From positions 1 to 6,320 of the forward strand of contig JAJTBM010000184.1 in NCBI GenBank assembly GCA_021286885.1: a stretch of 6,320 bases of DNA. The letters are read 5' to 3'. A program made the position numbers and the translations under genes. The notes beneath the pieces are model-generated. The model made no database searches, was not told where the DNA came from, and saw nothing but the letters and a program-made list of their open reading frames with translations. Origin of the DNA: Rhodocyclales bacterium. GTDB lineage: Bacteria; Pseudomonadota; Gammaproteobacteria; Burkholderiales; Rhodocyclaceae. Positions within the stretch are counted from its first letter, which is position 1. Every line of letters starts with the position of its first letter. This document shows, piece after piece, positions 1 through 4,775 of the stretch.

Positions 1-2
1 CT

Positions 3-59
3 CAGTTCTCTCAAGGCTACCTCAACGCAATTGCCCGAGAGCTCAACAACCGCCCTTAA
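3..59 (+). pseudogene. IS30-family transposase, truncated C-terminal fragment
   Basis: The first 57 bases read in one frame as 18 residues and a TAA stop, containing the string YLNAIARELNNRP. This matches the conserved end of the IS30-family transposase catalytic domain, where a stretch of the form LN-x-(I/V)-A-x-x-LN-x-RP is normally followed by RKTL and a further 15-25 residues. Here the stop falls straight after RP, so the protein lacks its usual tail and the IS end is missing. Homology appears to break at about base 56. The fragment starts outside the window, so the rest of the element cannot be judged. The family call rests on recalled motif similarity over a short stretch and is moderately secure; the truncation is read directly. 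Confidence 0.6.
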
Positions 60-73
60 ATACGGATAAATTC

Positions 74-712
74 TTATTCGCTGATCTTTTGAACATACAG
101 CTGATACAACGGAGCGGAGATAATCCGGGTTTTACGGCAATAAATATTTGAAAATGCATCAATTGCGATTTTCGGGCAACGAACCGGGTCAGTTCCATAA
201 GGCAGAGGCTCCTGCCAAAGATAGTCATCAAAAGCCAAAACTCCATCAACACGCAGCAACTTGAAGCTAAGAACTGCATCAAGCAGCACATCAGGTGCTT
301 GGTGTGATCCATCAACATAGATAAAGTCAAAATATCCCTGCATCCCCTTGGCGAGCATCTTGGAAAGCTCGATATCGCTGTATCCTTTATAGCAAAAAAG
401 ATCGACAATATGACCTGCTCGCTCGGTAGCTATTTTAGTGTTATGACGGAAACGCTGTTCAACTTCTGACATGTCGGTTTGAGCGGAGCCGCCAACTTGG
501 TGCTCAATCCCCCCCTCCCAAGTGTCAATGCAGTGCAACTCAAGATCTTGATACTCTGAAATTTTATCAATCAGATAACAGGCACTCGCACCTTCATAAG
601 AACCAATTTCTAGAACTCTCTTTGGATTGATCTGTGGAATCAGTGCGTCCCATACGCTTTTTGCAGCACCTTCGAACCAATTATTGGTGAACTGATAGAA
701 TGACTCGCTCAT
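74..712 (-). CDS. Class I SAM-dependent methyltransferase (Methyltransf_24 / TylF-like)
   Basis: A complete 212-residue soluble protein with a Rossmann-type methyltransferase fold. Motif I is VLEIGSYEGAS (33-43), the SAM-binding glycine loop. The acidic residue ending strand 2 is D63 in HCIDTW. Strand 4 gives FIYVDGSHQAPD (130-141) and strand 5 gives VDGVLAFDDYLW (155-166). The DGSH...DDY pattern is typical of small-molecule and sugar O-methyltransferases related to macrocin O-methyltransferase (TylF), in which such acidic residues can bind a divalent metal. The substrate cannot be read; surface-polysaccharide or sugar methylation is an inference from relatives. The start is the ATG at 710-712, with a weak TAGGT ribosome site 8 bases upstream. 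The gene lies between two IS remnants, converges on the IS30 fragment with a 14-bp gap, and is far more AT-rich than the genes to its right, which suggests acquisition by transfer. It looks intact. Confidence 0.85.
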   Translation of the reverse strand: MSESFYQFTNNWFEGAAKSVWDALIPQINPKRVLEIGSYEGASACYLIDKISEYQDLELHCIDTWEGGIEHQVGGSAQTDMSEVEQRFRHNTKIATERAGHIVDLFCYKGYSDIELSKMLAKGMQGYFDFIYVDGSHQAPDVLLDAVLSFKLLRVDGVLAFDDYLWQEPLPYGTDPVRCPKIAIDAFSNIYCRKTRIISAPLYQLYVQKISE

Positions 713-829
713 ATTCGCTTACCTAGTTAATTTGTGTATCGGATACGTCATTTTAGCCGTAACTTCGCGCACTCCTGTTGCCATACAGCACAACAATTTA
801 ACAAAACACTATAATTTCCAACAGGCAAT
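713..829 (-). promoter_or_regulatory. AT-rich leader upstream of the methyltransferase
   Basis: This 117-bp stretch separates the methyltransferase start from the IS3 relic and would hold the methyltransferase promoter. On the minus strand it contains -10-like strings (TATAGT near 807-812 and TAAAAT near 751-756), but I see no well-spaced -35 partner for either, so no promoter is assigned. No small ORF, tRNA or convincing hairpin is visible. Confidence 0.3.
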
Positions 830-858
830 TGTAGTGGTCAGTTTTTTTCAAACACCCC
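830..858 (+). repeat. IS3 relic inverted repeat, OrfB-side end
   Basis: Begins TGTAGTGGTC (830-839) and ends CAAACACCCC (849-858), pairing with the far end at 1262-1289. The last in-frame codons and TGA stop (840-838) of the OrfB relic run into it, as is common in IS3-family elements, where orfB ends at or in the right inverted repeat. Confidence 0.8.
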
Positions 859-1023
859 AGTAAGCTTTTTTTCTGCCTGCACTTGCTCATAAGCGATGGG
901 CCTGGCGCGTGCCACCTAGGCCCGGTGAGCATAGAAGCCAACCCAGCTCACTTCAAGCACACGGCAGCAACTCATTACCTGGCTAGCCTTCTTTACCCGC
1001 AGTTCAATTCACTGATACTTCAG
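838..1023 (-). pseudogene. IS3-family OrfB (DDE transposase) remnant
   Basis: Read on the minus strand from 1023, this frame gives LKYQ, a stop, then IELRVKKASQVMSCCRVLEV and SWVGFYAHRA, another stop, then RPIAYEQ...KLTGVFEKN and the final TGA. The first part matches the OrfB N-terminus of IS3-group elements (typically MKYQFIE... then a C-R-V-L-x-V-S-x-x-G-F/Y-Y-A stretch). The last part resembles the OrfB C-terminus, where a (S)P-x-x-(Y/F)E motif comes shortly before the stop. The whole catalytic DDE core, about 220 residues, is absent, so a second internal deletion lies near the stop at about 916-918. The likely ATG start has become CTG, and there are two in-frame stops. The protein is non-functional. 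Confidence 0.7.
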
Positions 1024-1225
1024 CGCAGGGCTCGGGCGTAAGCGGCAAACCCTTCCCGGACCGCCCGGCCAGTTCTTCGCCTACTTGCTGATCCCCGCGC
1101 CGCACGGTGGATTCAGTCAGGTTCATATCCTTGGCAACCTGACTGACCGAGAGGCCCTGGTTCTTGATGGTGTTGACGACCTCGAGCTTGAAGCTCGGGT
1201 CAAAAGCTCTACAACTGCATTTCAT
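1004..1225 (-). pseudogene. IS3-family OrfA (HTH_Tnp_1) N-terminal remnant
   Basis: Starts at the ATG at 1223-1225, which has a good GAGGA ribosome site 7 bases upstream; the reading frame extends further up but lacks a better site. The protein begins MKCSCRAFDPSFKLEVV and contains a helix-turn-helix, GLSVSQVAKDMNLTESTVRR (24-43). This is the DNA-binding domain of IS3-group OrfA. The invariant tryptophan expected after TVRR is glycine (G44), which fits decay. The sequence follows the family through GKGLPLTPE, then leaves it where the orfA leucine-zipper region should begin and runs to a stop after 9 unrelated residues. That is the first internal deletion, joining orfA directly to the start of orfB. 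A truncated DNA-binding peptide could still be made, but no activity is implied. Confidence 0.75.
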
Positions 1226-1261
1226 TGGTGTTTCCTCGAAAGGGGACATCATCCGCCTATC

Positions 1262-1289
1262 GGGGTGTCTGAAGGATTGGACCACTACA
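1262..1289 (-). repeat. IS3 relic inverted repeat, OrfA-side end
   Basis: Read on the minus strand it starts TGTAGTGGTC (1289-1280) and carries CAGACACCCC (1271-1262), matching the other end apart from the spacer between the two blocks. A second copy of CACTACA occurs just outside, at 1293-1299, ten bases from the inner copy. Confidence 0.75.
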
Positions 1290-1337
1290 GATCACTACAC
1301 TTTTGCACGCGACCGGCAATCCAAATTTAGATCAGAC

Positions 1338-2225
1338 TCAACCCCCGCGCCGGTAGCGCCGCCAGCCGCTCAAGCTGTAGAGCAGCAGCCCGCTCCAGAT
1401 CAGCCCGAAACTCACCAGCCGGGCCGGGGCCAGGGGCTCGTCGAACAACCAGACGGCGGTAAGGAGCTGCATGGTCGGGTTGATGTACATGAGCATCCCC
1501 ACCGTGGCCAGATTCAGGCGCTGGGTGGCCGCCGCAAACAGCATCAGGGGCAGGGCAGTCAGCACCCCGGCCAGGGGCAACAGGGCCTGGGTGGTAGTGT
1601 CAAACCCGGTGAACACCGCATGCCCGGCCTGGGCCTGCCAAGCCCAGTACACGGCCAGCAGTGGCATCAACGACAGGGTTTCAAGCCACAAACCCGCAAT
1701 CGCATCCACCGGCACCTGCTTGCGCACCAGCCCATACAGCCCAAAGCTCCCCCCCAGAAACAGCGAAATCCAGGGCAGGCTGCCCAGGGCGACAAACTCA
1801 TTCACCAGGGCGAGCAGGGCCAGGCCCACCGAAGCCCATTCCAGCCGGCTCAGGCGCTCGCGCAGCACCAGCATCCCGAGCAGCACATTCACCAGCGGCG
1901 TGAGGAAATAGCCCAGGCTGGAAGCCATCACCTGATGCTGATCCACCGCCCACAGAAAGGCGAGCCAGTTGGAACCCACCAGGAGCGCTGCCAGCCCCAG
2001 CCGGGCCACCAGCCGGGGGCGCTCGAACACCGCCAGCGTGGGGCCCCAATGGCCCTTGGCGCTCAGGATCAGGCTCACGAACACGCAGCCCCATACGGCC
2101 CGATTGCACAGCACATCCAGGGGCTGCACGGCCCCCAACTGACGGAAAAACAGGGGGAAGAAGCCCCAGATGCCATAGGCACCCAGGCCAAAACCCACGC
2201 CGGCCAGGGTTTGATTTTTGCTCAT
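1338..2225 (-). CDS. rarD: RarD-type EamA-family inner-membrane transporter
   Basis: A 295-residue polytopic membrane protein, the usual RarD length, with about ten hydrophobic segments forming two EamA repeats of the drug/metabolite transporter superfamily. Family-specific strings are WGFFPLFF (20-27), NRAVW (41-45), GSNWLAFLWAVDQHQVMASS (84-103), LGYFLTPLVNVLLG (104-117), the RERL loop that follows, and MYINPTMQLL in the second repeat. RarD proteins are annotated as chloramphenicol-sensitivity proteins, but their physiological substrate is not firmly known; metabolite export is an inference. I chose the ATG at 2223-2225 because it gives the standard MSKN-type N-terminus. A TTG at 2286-2288 would add 21 residues unlike the family. 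No clear Shine-Dalgarno precedes the ATG. The gene is divergent from the DUF1840 operon, and a decayed IS3 element lies just past its 3' end. Confidence 0.92.
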   Translation of the reverse strand: MSKNQTLAGVGFGLGAYGIWGFFPLFFRQLGAVQPLDVLCNRAVWGCVFVSLILSAKGHWGPTLAVFERPRLVARLGLAALLVGSNWLAFLWAVDQHQVMASSLGYFLTPLVNVLLGMLVLRERLSRLEWASVGLALLALVNEFVALGSLPWISLFLGGSFGLYGLVRKQVPVDAIAGLWLETLSLMPLLAVYWAWQAQAGHAVFTGFDTTTQALLPLAGVLTALPLMLFAAATQRLNLATVGMLMYINPTMQLLTAVWLFDEPLAPARLVSFGLIWSGLLLYSLSGWRRYRRGG

Positions 2226-2327
2226 GGGAGAAACACGGGAACACGCATGGAGGGCTGCCACACTAGCGCAAAACCCCCGCACGCCCAAGCCGCCTACAAT
2301 GGCGGCTTACCGACCAAGGACATCCCC
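2226..2327. promoter_or_regulatory. Divergent promoter region, rarD / DUF1840 operon
   Basis: This 102-bp spacer must carry both promoters. For the rightward operon, TACAAT at 2295-2300 is a good -10 hexamer, but no recognisable -35 lies 16-18 bases upstream. For rarD, the minus strand offers TTGGGC (2288-2283) and TAGTGT (2265-2260) with a 17-base spacer, a weak match to sigma-70 elements. The rightward -10 sits in the loop of a perfect 8-bp inverted repeat (2287-2308). No copy of the TTAAGG-type response-regulator box found at 4701-4722 is present here, so direct autoregulation through that box is not supported. Confidence 0.45.
2287..2308. repeat. 8-bp perfect inverted repeat around TACAAT
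   Basis: AAGCCGCC (2287-2294) and GGCGGCTT (2301-2308) are exact reverse complements separated by the six bases TACAAT. It could be an operator over the -10 region or a hairpin if transcribed. No T-run follows, so it is not an intrinsic terminator. Confidence 0.5.
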
Positions 2328-2648
2328 ATGCTCATCATCTTCAAATCCCCCGCCAGCGGCGACGTGATCATGTTCCAGAAGAACGGGCAGGACATGCTGA
2401 CCGTGCTGGAAAAGGACAAGGACGCGGCCAAGGGCATCTTCACCCTCGAACAGCTGCCCGAGGCCATCAGCCGGCTGCGTGCGGCCATCGAGATCGACAA
2501 GGCCCGCAGCCGCGCCCAGCCCGAGGACGACGAGGACCCCCTGCCTGGCACGCCCATCCCCGTCAATTTCTTCCAGCGCGCAGTGCCCCTGCTGGAGCTG
2601 CTGGAGCGCTCCCTGAAAGACAAGGTGCCCGTCACCTGGGGCGTCTGA
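2328..2648 (+). CDS. DUF1840 domain-containing protein
   Basis: A 106-residue soluble protein matching the DUF1840 family along its whole length. The N-terminus (MLIIFKSPASGDVIMF, 1-16) is followed by GIFTLEQLPEAISRLRAAIE, an acidic linker (PEDDEDP) and the conserved C-terminal block (FFQRAVPLLELLERSLKDKV, then PVTWGV). No function is established for this family, and there is no signal peptide or membrane segment. The ATG at 2328-2330 has an AAGGA ribosome site with a 7-base spacer; the open frame extends upstream, but only as antisense of rarD. It is the first gene of a tight operon: its stop codon overlaps the GAGG ribosome site of the response regulator, which starts 10 bases later. Co-transcription with the two-component genes is likely. 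Confidence 0.88.
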   Translation: MLIIFKSPASGDVIMFQKNGQDMLTVLEKDKDAAKGIFTLEQLPEAISRLRAAIEIDKARSRAQPEDDEDPLPGTPIPVNFFQRAVPLLELLERSLKDKVPVTWGV

Positions 2649-2658
2649 GGCACGGGGC

Positions 2659-3327
2659 ATGCATCTGCTGATCCTGGAAGACGACCTGGATCTGGGCCAC
2701 AGCCTGCAGCAGGCCCTGCGCGCCGAGCAGATCACCAGCGTCTGGCTGCGCCGGCTGGCCGACCTGCCTGCCAACCCTGACTGGCTGGGGGTGGATGCGG
2801 TATTGCTGGATCTGGGCCTGCCCGATGGGGAAGGCCTGGATCTCCTCGCCCAATGGCGCCAGCGCCAGATCCGGCTGCCCGTGCTGGTGATGACGGCCCG
2901 GAGCACCCTGGAAGACCGGCTGGCCGGGCTGGGTGGGGGGGCGGACGACTATATCATCAAGCCCTTCGCCACGGCAGAGCTGGTGGCACGCCTGCACGCC
3001 GTGCTGCGTCGCAGTGCCCGCCAGGCCGACGCCCTCTGGGTGCTGGGGCCCCTGAGCCTCGACCCAGGCCAGCACCAGGCCTGGCTGCGGGGCGAACCCC
3101 TGAACCTGTCGCCCCGGGAGTTTCAGATCCTGCTGGAACTGGCCCGGGAGCCCGGCCAGGTACGCCCCAAGGCCGAACTGGCCCAACGCCTGCAACCCCT
3201 GGGCGAACCCCTGACCCACAGCGCCCTGGAAGTCCATGTGAGCAATCTGCGTCAGAAAATTGGTGCCGAACGCATCCAGACCCTGCGTGGTATTGGCTAC
3301 CGGCTGCTGCCCGACGCACCCCCATGA
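2659..3327 (+). CDS. OmpR/PhoB-family response regulator (QseB/PmrA-like)
   Basis: A 222-residue cytoplasmic transcription regulator. The receiver domain (about 1-115) has the acidic pocket E7-D8-D9, phospho-acceptor D51 in VLLDLGLPDG, switch threonine T79 in VMTAR, and K101 in IIKPF, so all key residues are present. The C-terminal winged helix (about 125-218) shows the LSPREFQIL start, the recognition-helix region HSALEVHVSNLRQKIG and the closing TLRGIGYRLL hairpin. Length and motifs place it in the QseB/PmrA/TctD subgroup, but paralogues are too similar to give a firm name. The ATG at 2659 follows GAGG with an 8-base spacer. The gene overlaps the sensor kinase by ATGA, implying translational coupling and a cognate pair. 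A tandem repeat of the type such regulators bind lies downstream of the kinase at 4701-4722. Confidence 0.92.
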   Translation: MHLLILEDDLDLGHSLQQALRAEQITSVWLRRLADLPANPDWLGVDAVLLDLGLPDGEGLDLLAQWRQRQIRLPVLVMTARSTLEDRLAGLGGGADDYIIKPFATAELVARLHAVLRRSARQADALWVLGPLSLDPGQHQAWLRGEPLNLSPREFQILLELAREPGQVRPKAELAQRLQPLGEPLTHSALEVHVSNLRQKIGAERIQTLRGIGYRLLPDAPP

Positions 3328-4646
3328 AACTGCGCCACGCCCACCCCAGCCTGGGCCGCCGTCTGGTGTTCACACTGACGCTGGCCTTTGGGCTGGTGTT
3401 GTTGGTGCTGATGGGCAAGGACTACCTGGAATTCACCCAGCAACCCTCCCTGGGCCAGCAACTGAGCGAAAACCTGGGGCCGCTGCTGGGTGTGGTTGAA
3501 GACCCGGCCAGCGCGGCACGCCTGACCCAGCAACTGGAACAGCGCATCCAGCAGACCAACCGGCGCCATGCCCCGTTTTATCTGGCCCTGCTGGATGCCC
3601 AGGGCGCCCTGGTTTACCACGACCCCACCGAGCCCGCCCCGGCTACCCTCCGGGCCCAGGGCTACCAGATTCAGACCACCCCGGCAGGCCCCTGGCAGCT
3701 GCGCCTGGCCCAGCCGCCCTTGCCCAGCACCACCCTGCTGGAGCTGCTGGTCGAGGATCTGGGGCCCTATCTGCTGATCGCCTTCCCCTGCATCCTGCTG
3801 CCCCTGATGCTGGCCGTTCATCTGGGGCTGCGCCCCCTGCGCCAGCTCGCGGCCCATCTGGATCAACGCTCGGGGGAAGACTTCAGCCCCCTGCCCCCCG
3901 CCCTGAGCTACCAGGAAGTCCAACCCATGCTGGGCGCCTTCAACGGCCTGCTAGCCCGCCTCGGACAACAACGCCAGCGGGAGCAGGCCTTCATCCACGA
4001 CGCCGCCCACGAACTGCGCACCCCCCTGGCCGTCATCTCGGCCCAAGCCCATCTGCTGGCCCGGGCCGAGAGCGCCGCCGAACGCAGCGCGGCCCAGGCA
4101 GGACTCGAAAACGCACTCCAGCGGGCCGCCCATCTGAGCCACCAACTGCTCACCCTCGCCCGGCTCGAACAGGCCCCGCCCACCCCACCGGCCCAGGCCT
4201 GGGATGCCGCTGCCCTCGCCCAGCAGCTCCTGGCACAGGCCTTTCCCCGGGCCGAAGCCCAGGGGCAGCAGCTGGCCCTGGAGGCCCCCGACAGCCTGCC
4301 CGTGCGCTTTCCCCAGGCAGCCTTCCATTCCATCCTGCAAAACCTGCTCGACAACGCCCTGCACTACACCCCGGCAGGCAGCCAGATTCAGATCCGCCTG
4401 GAAGCCCAGGCCAGCACCCTGCACCTCACGGTGGCCGACGACGGCCCCGGCATTCCCGAGGCGCTGCGCAGCAAACTGTTTGAACGCTTCGTCCGGGGAG
4501 CCGGACTCCACACCCCCGGCAGCGGCCTGGGGCTGGCCATCGTCCAGGAAGCCGCCCGCCAGCTGGGTGGTAGCGTCCAGCTCGGGCCAGGGCTGGAGGG
4601 ACGCGGCGCCGGCTTCGTGCTCACCCTGCCTGCCGCCCCCATCTGA
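3324..4646 (+). CDS. Membrane sensor histidine kinase (QseC-like)
   Basis: A 440-residue inner-membrane kinase, the partner of the preceding regulator. TM1 spans about 14-31 and TM2 about 149-168, enclosing a roughly 115-residue periplasmic sensor region of the kind seen in QseC/TctE relatives. A HAMP-like linker (LRPLRQLAAHLDQR, from 169) leads to the dimerisation domain with phospho-acceptor H229 in HDAAHELRTPL. The catalytic domain has the N box (QNLLDNALHYTP, N340 and N344), the G1 box (DDGPGIP, 372-378), the F box (LFERFVRG) and the G2 box (GSGLGLAIV), so it should be active. The signal is unknown; no metal-binding cluster stands out in the sensor region. The start is set by the ATGA overlap with the regulator and lacks its own ribosome site, which fits coupled translation. 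An upstream extension of the frame is only out-of-frame reading of the regulator gene. Confidence 0.92.
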   Translation: MKLRHAHPSLGRRLVFTLTLAFGLVLLVLMGKDYLEFTQQPSLGQQLSENLGPLLGVVEDPASAARLTQQLEQRIQQTNRRHAPFYLALLDAQGALVYHDPTEPAPATLRAQGYQIQTTPAGPWQLRLAQPPLPSTTLLELLVEDLGPYLLIAFPCILLPLMLAVHLGLRPLRQLAAHLDQRSGEDFSPLPPALSYQEVQPMLGAFNGLLARLGQQRQREQAFIHDAAHELRTPLAVISAQAHLLARAESAAERSAAQAGLENALQRAAHLSHQLLTLARLEQAPPTPPAQAWDAAALAQQLLAQAFPRAEAQGQQLALEAPDSLPVRFPQAAFHSILQNLLDNALHYTPAGSQIQIRLEAQASTLHLTVADDGPGIPEALRSKLFERFVRGAGLHTPGSGLGLAIVQEAARQLGGSVQLGPGLEGRGAGFVLTLPAAPI

Positions 4647-4700
4647 ACCTTTCACCCCTGCACCCCTGCACCCTTCCCCCCCTTCCCCTTCCCCTTTCAC
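4647..4700 (+). terminator. C-rich, G-poor tract; possible Rho-dependent termination region
   Basis: After the kinase stop, the transcript would contain 54 bases with only two Gs, over half C, and the short tandem repeat CACCCCTG CACCCCTG CACCC (4653-4673). Unstructured C-over-G-rich RNA is the classical feature of Rho-loading sites, and no hairpin-plus-T-run terminator is visible. A Rho role is an inference. The tract could equally matter as DNA, since its minus strand is G-run-rich. Confidence 0.35.
4671..4694 (-). other. G-quadruplex motif (minus strand) / i-motif (plus strand)
   Basis: On the plus strand, C-runs of 3, 7, 4 and 4 bases are separated by exactly two Ts each. The minus strand therefore has four G-runs of at least three with AA loops, a textbook quadruplex consensus with very short loops. 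It sits 6 bases upstream of the regulator repeat at 4701, on the template strand for the lipase operon. Confidence 0.6.
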
Positions 4701-4722
4701 CTTTAGGTTTTCTTAAGGTTTG
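4701..4722 (+). promoter_or_regulatory. Tandem direct repeat, predicted OmpR-family regulator box
   Basis: CTTTAGGTTTT (4701-4711) is followed directly by CTTAAGGTTTG (4712-4722), agreeing at 9 of 11 positions and spaced exactly 11 bp, about one helical turn. OmpR/PhoB-family dimers bind such head-to-tail repeats, and PmrA- and QseB-type regulators favour CTTAAG/CTTAAT-like half-sites with this spacing. It lies 54 bp upstream of the lipase start and directly downstream of a regulator/kinase pair of the right subfamily. An AATACT string (4729-4734) could be the -10, with the second half-site over the weak -35 region, as at activated promoters. Binding by the neighbouring regulator is inferred. 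Confidence 0.6.
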
Positions 4723-4775
4723 CCCCGCAATACTCCCGCCATGTCCTACCCCCCCTGACATGACGAGGCACCCGA

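Larger units (their letters stand above)
830..1289 (-). mobile_element. IS3-family element, internally deleted 460-bp relic
   Basis: The two ends form inverted repeats beginning with the same ten bases, TGTAGTGGTC. After a variable 8-9 base stretch there is a second matching block, CAAACACCCC at one end and CAGACACCCC at the other. Between them, on the minus strand, lie the N-terminal part of an IS3-type OrfA and fragments of OrfB in another frame. Autonomous IS3-group elements are usually about 1.2-1.5 kb, so roughly two-thirds has been lost. What remains resembles a non-autonomous element that a relative's transposase might still move. No matching 3-5 base target duplication is seen: CAAT flanks one end and GATC the other, so the insertion is old or the flanks have been rearranged. 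It lies 48 bp downstream of the rarD stop codon. Confidence 0.8.

Noticed and set aside
43..408. 121-residue minus-strand frame overlapping the methyltransferase
   Set aside because: Lies on the same strand in another frame inside the methyltransferase gene, has no ribosome site and is Cys/Met-rich without domain features.
1164..2327. Long plus-strand open frame running into the DUF1840 gene
   Set aside because: It is antisense to rarD and rich in Gln, His, Pro and Gly, as expected of a GC-rich shadow frame. The real gene starts at the ATG at 2328 with a ribosome site and family homology.
2853..3323. Upstream extension of the kinase frame
   Set aside because: It is an out-of-frame reading of the regulator gene with Pro/Ala/Gly/Arg-rich sequence; the kinase starts at the ATGA overlap.
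2632..3923. Long minus-strand open frames opposite the regulator and kinase
   Set aside because: Low-complexity Gly/Gln/Ala/Arg-rich translations with no domain or ribosome site, fully opposite well-supported genes; typical of high-GC DNA.
4653..4673. CACCCCTG tandem repeat as a CRISPR or iteron array
   Set aside because: Only two full copies and one partial copy of eight bases with no spacers; better seen as part of the C-rich tract.
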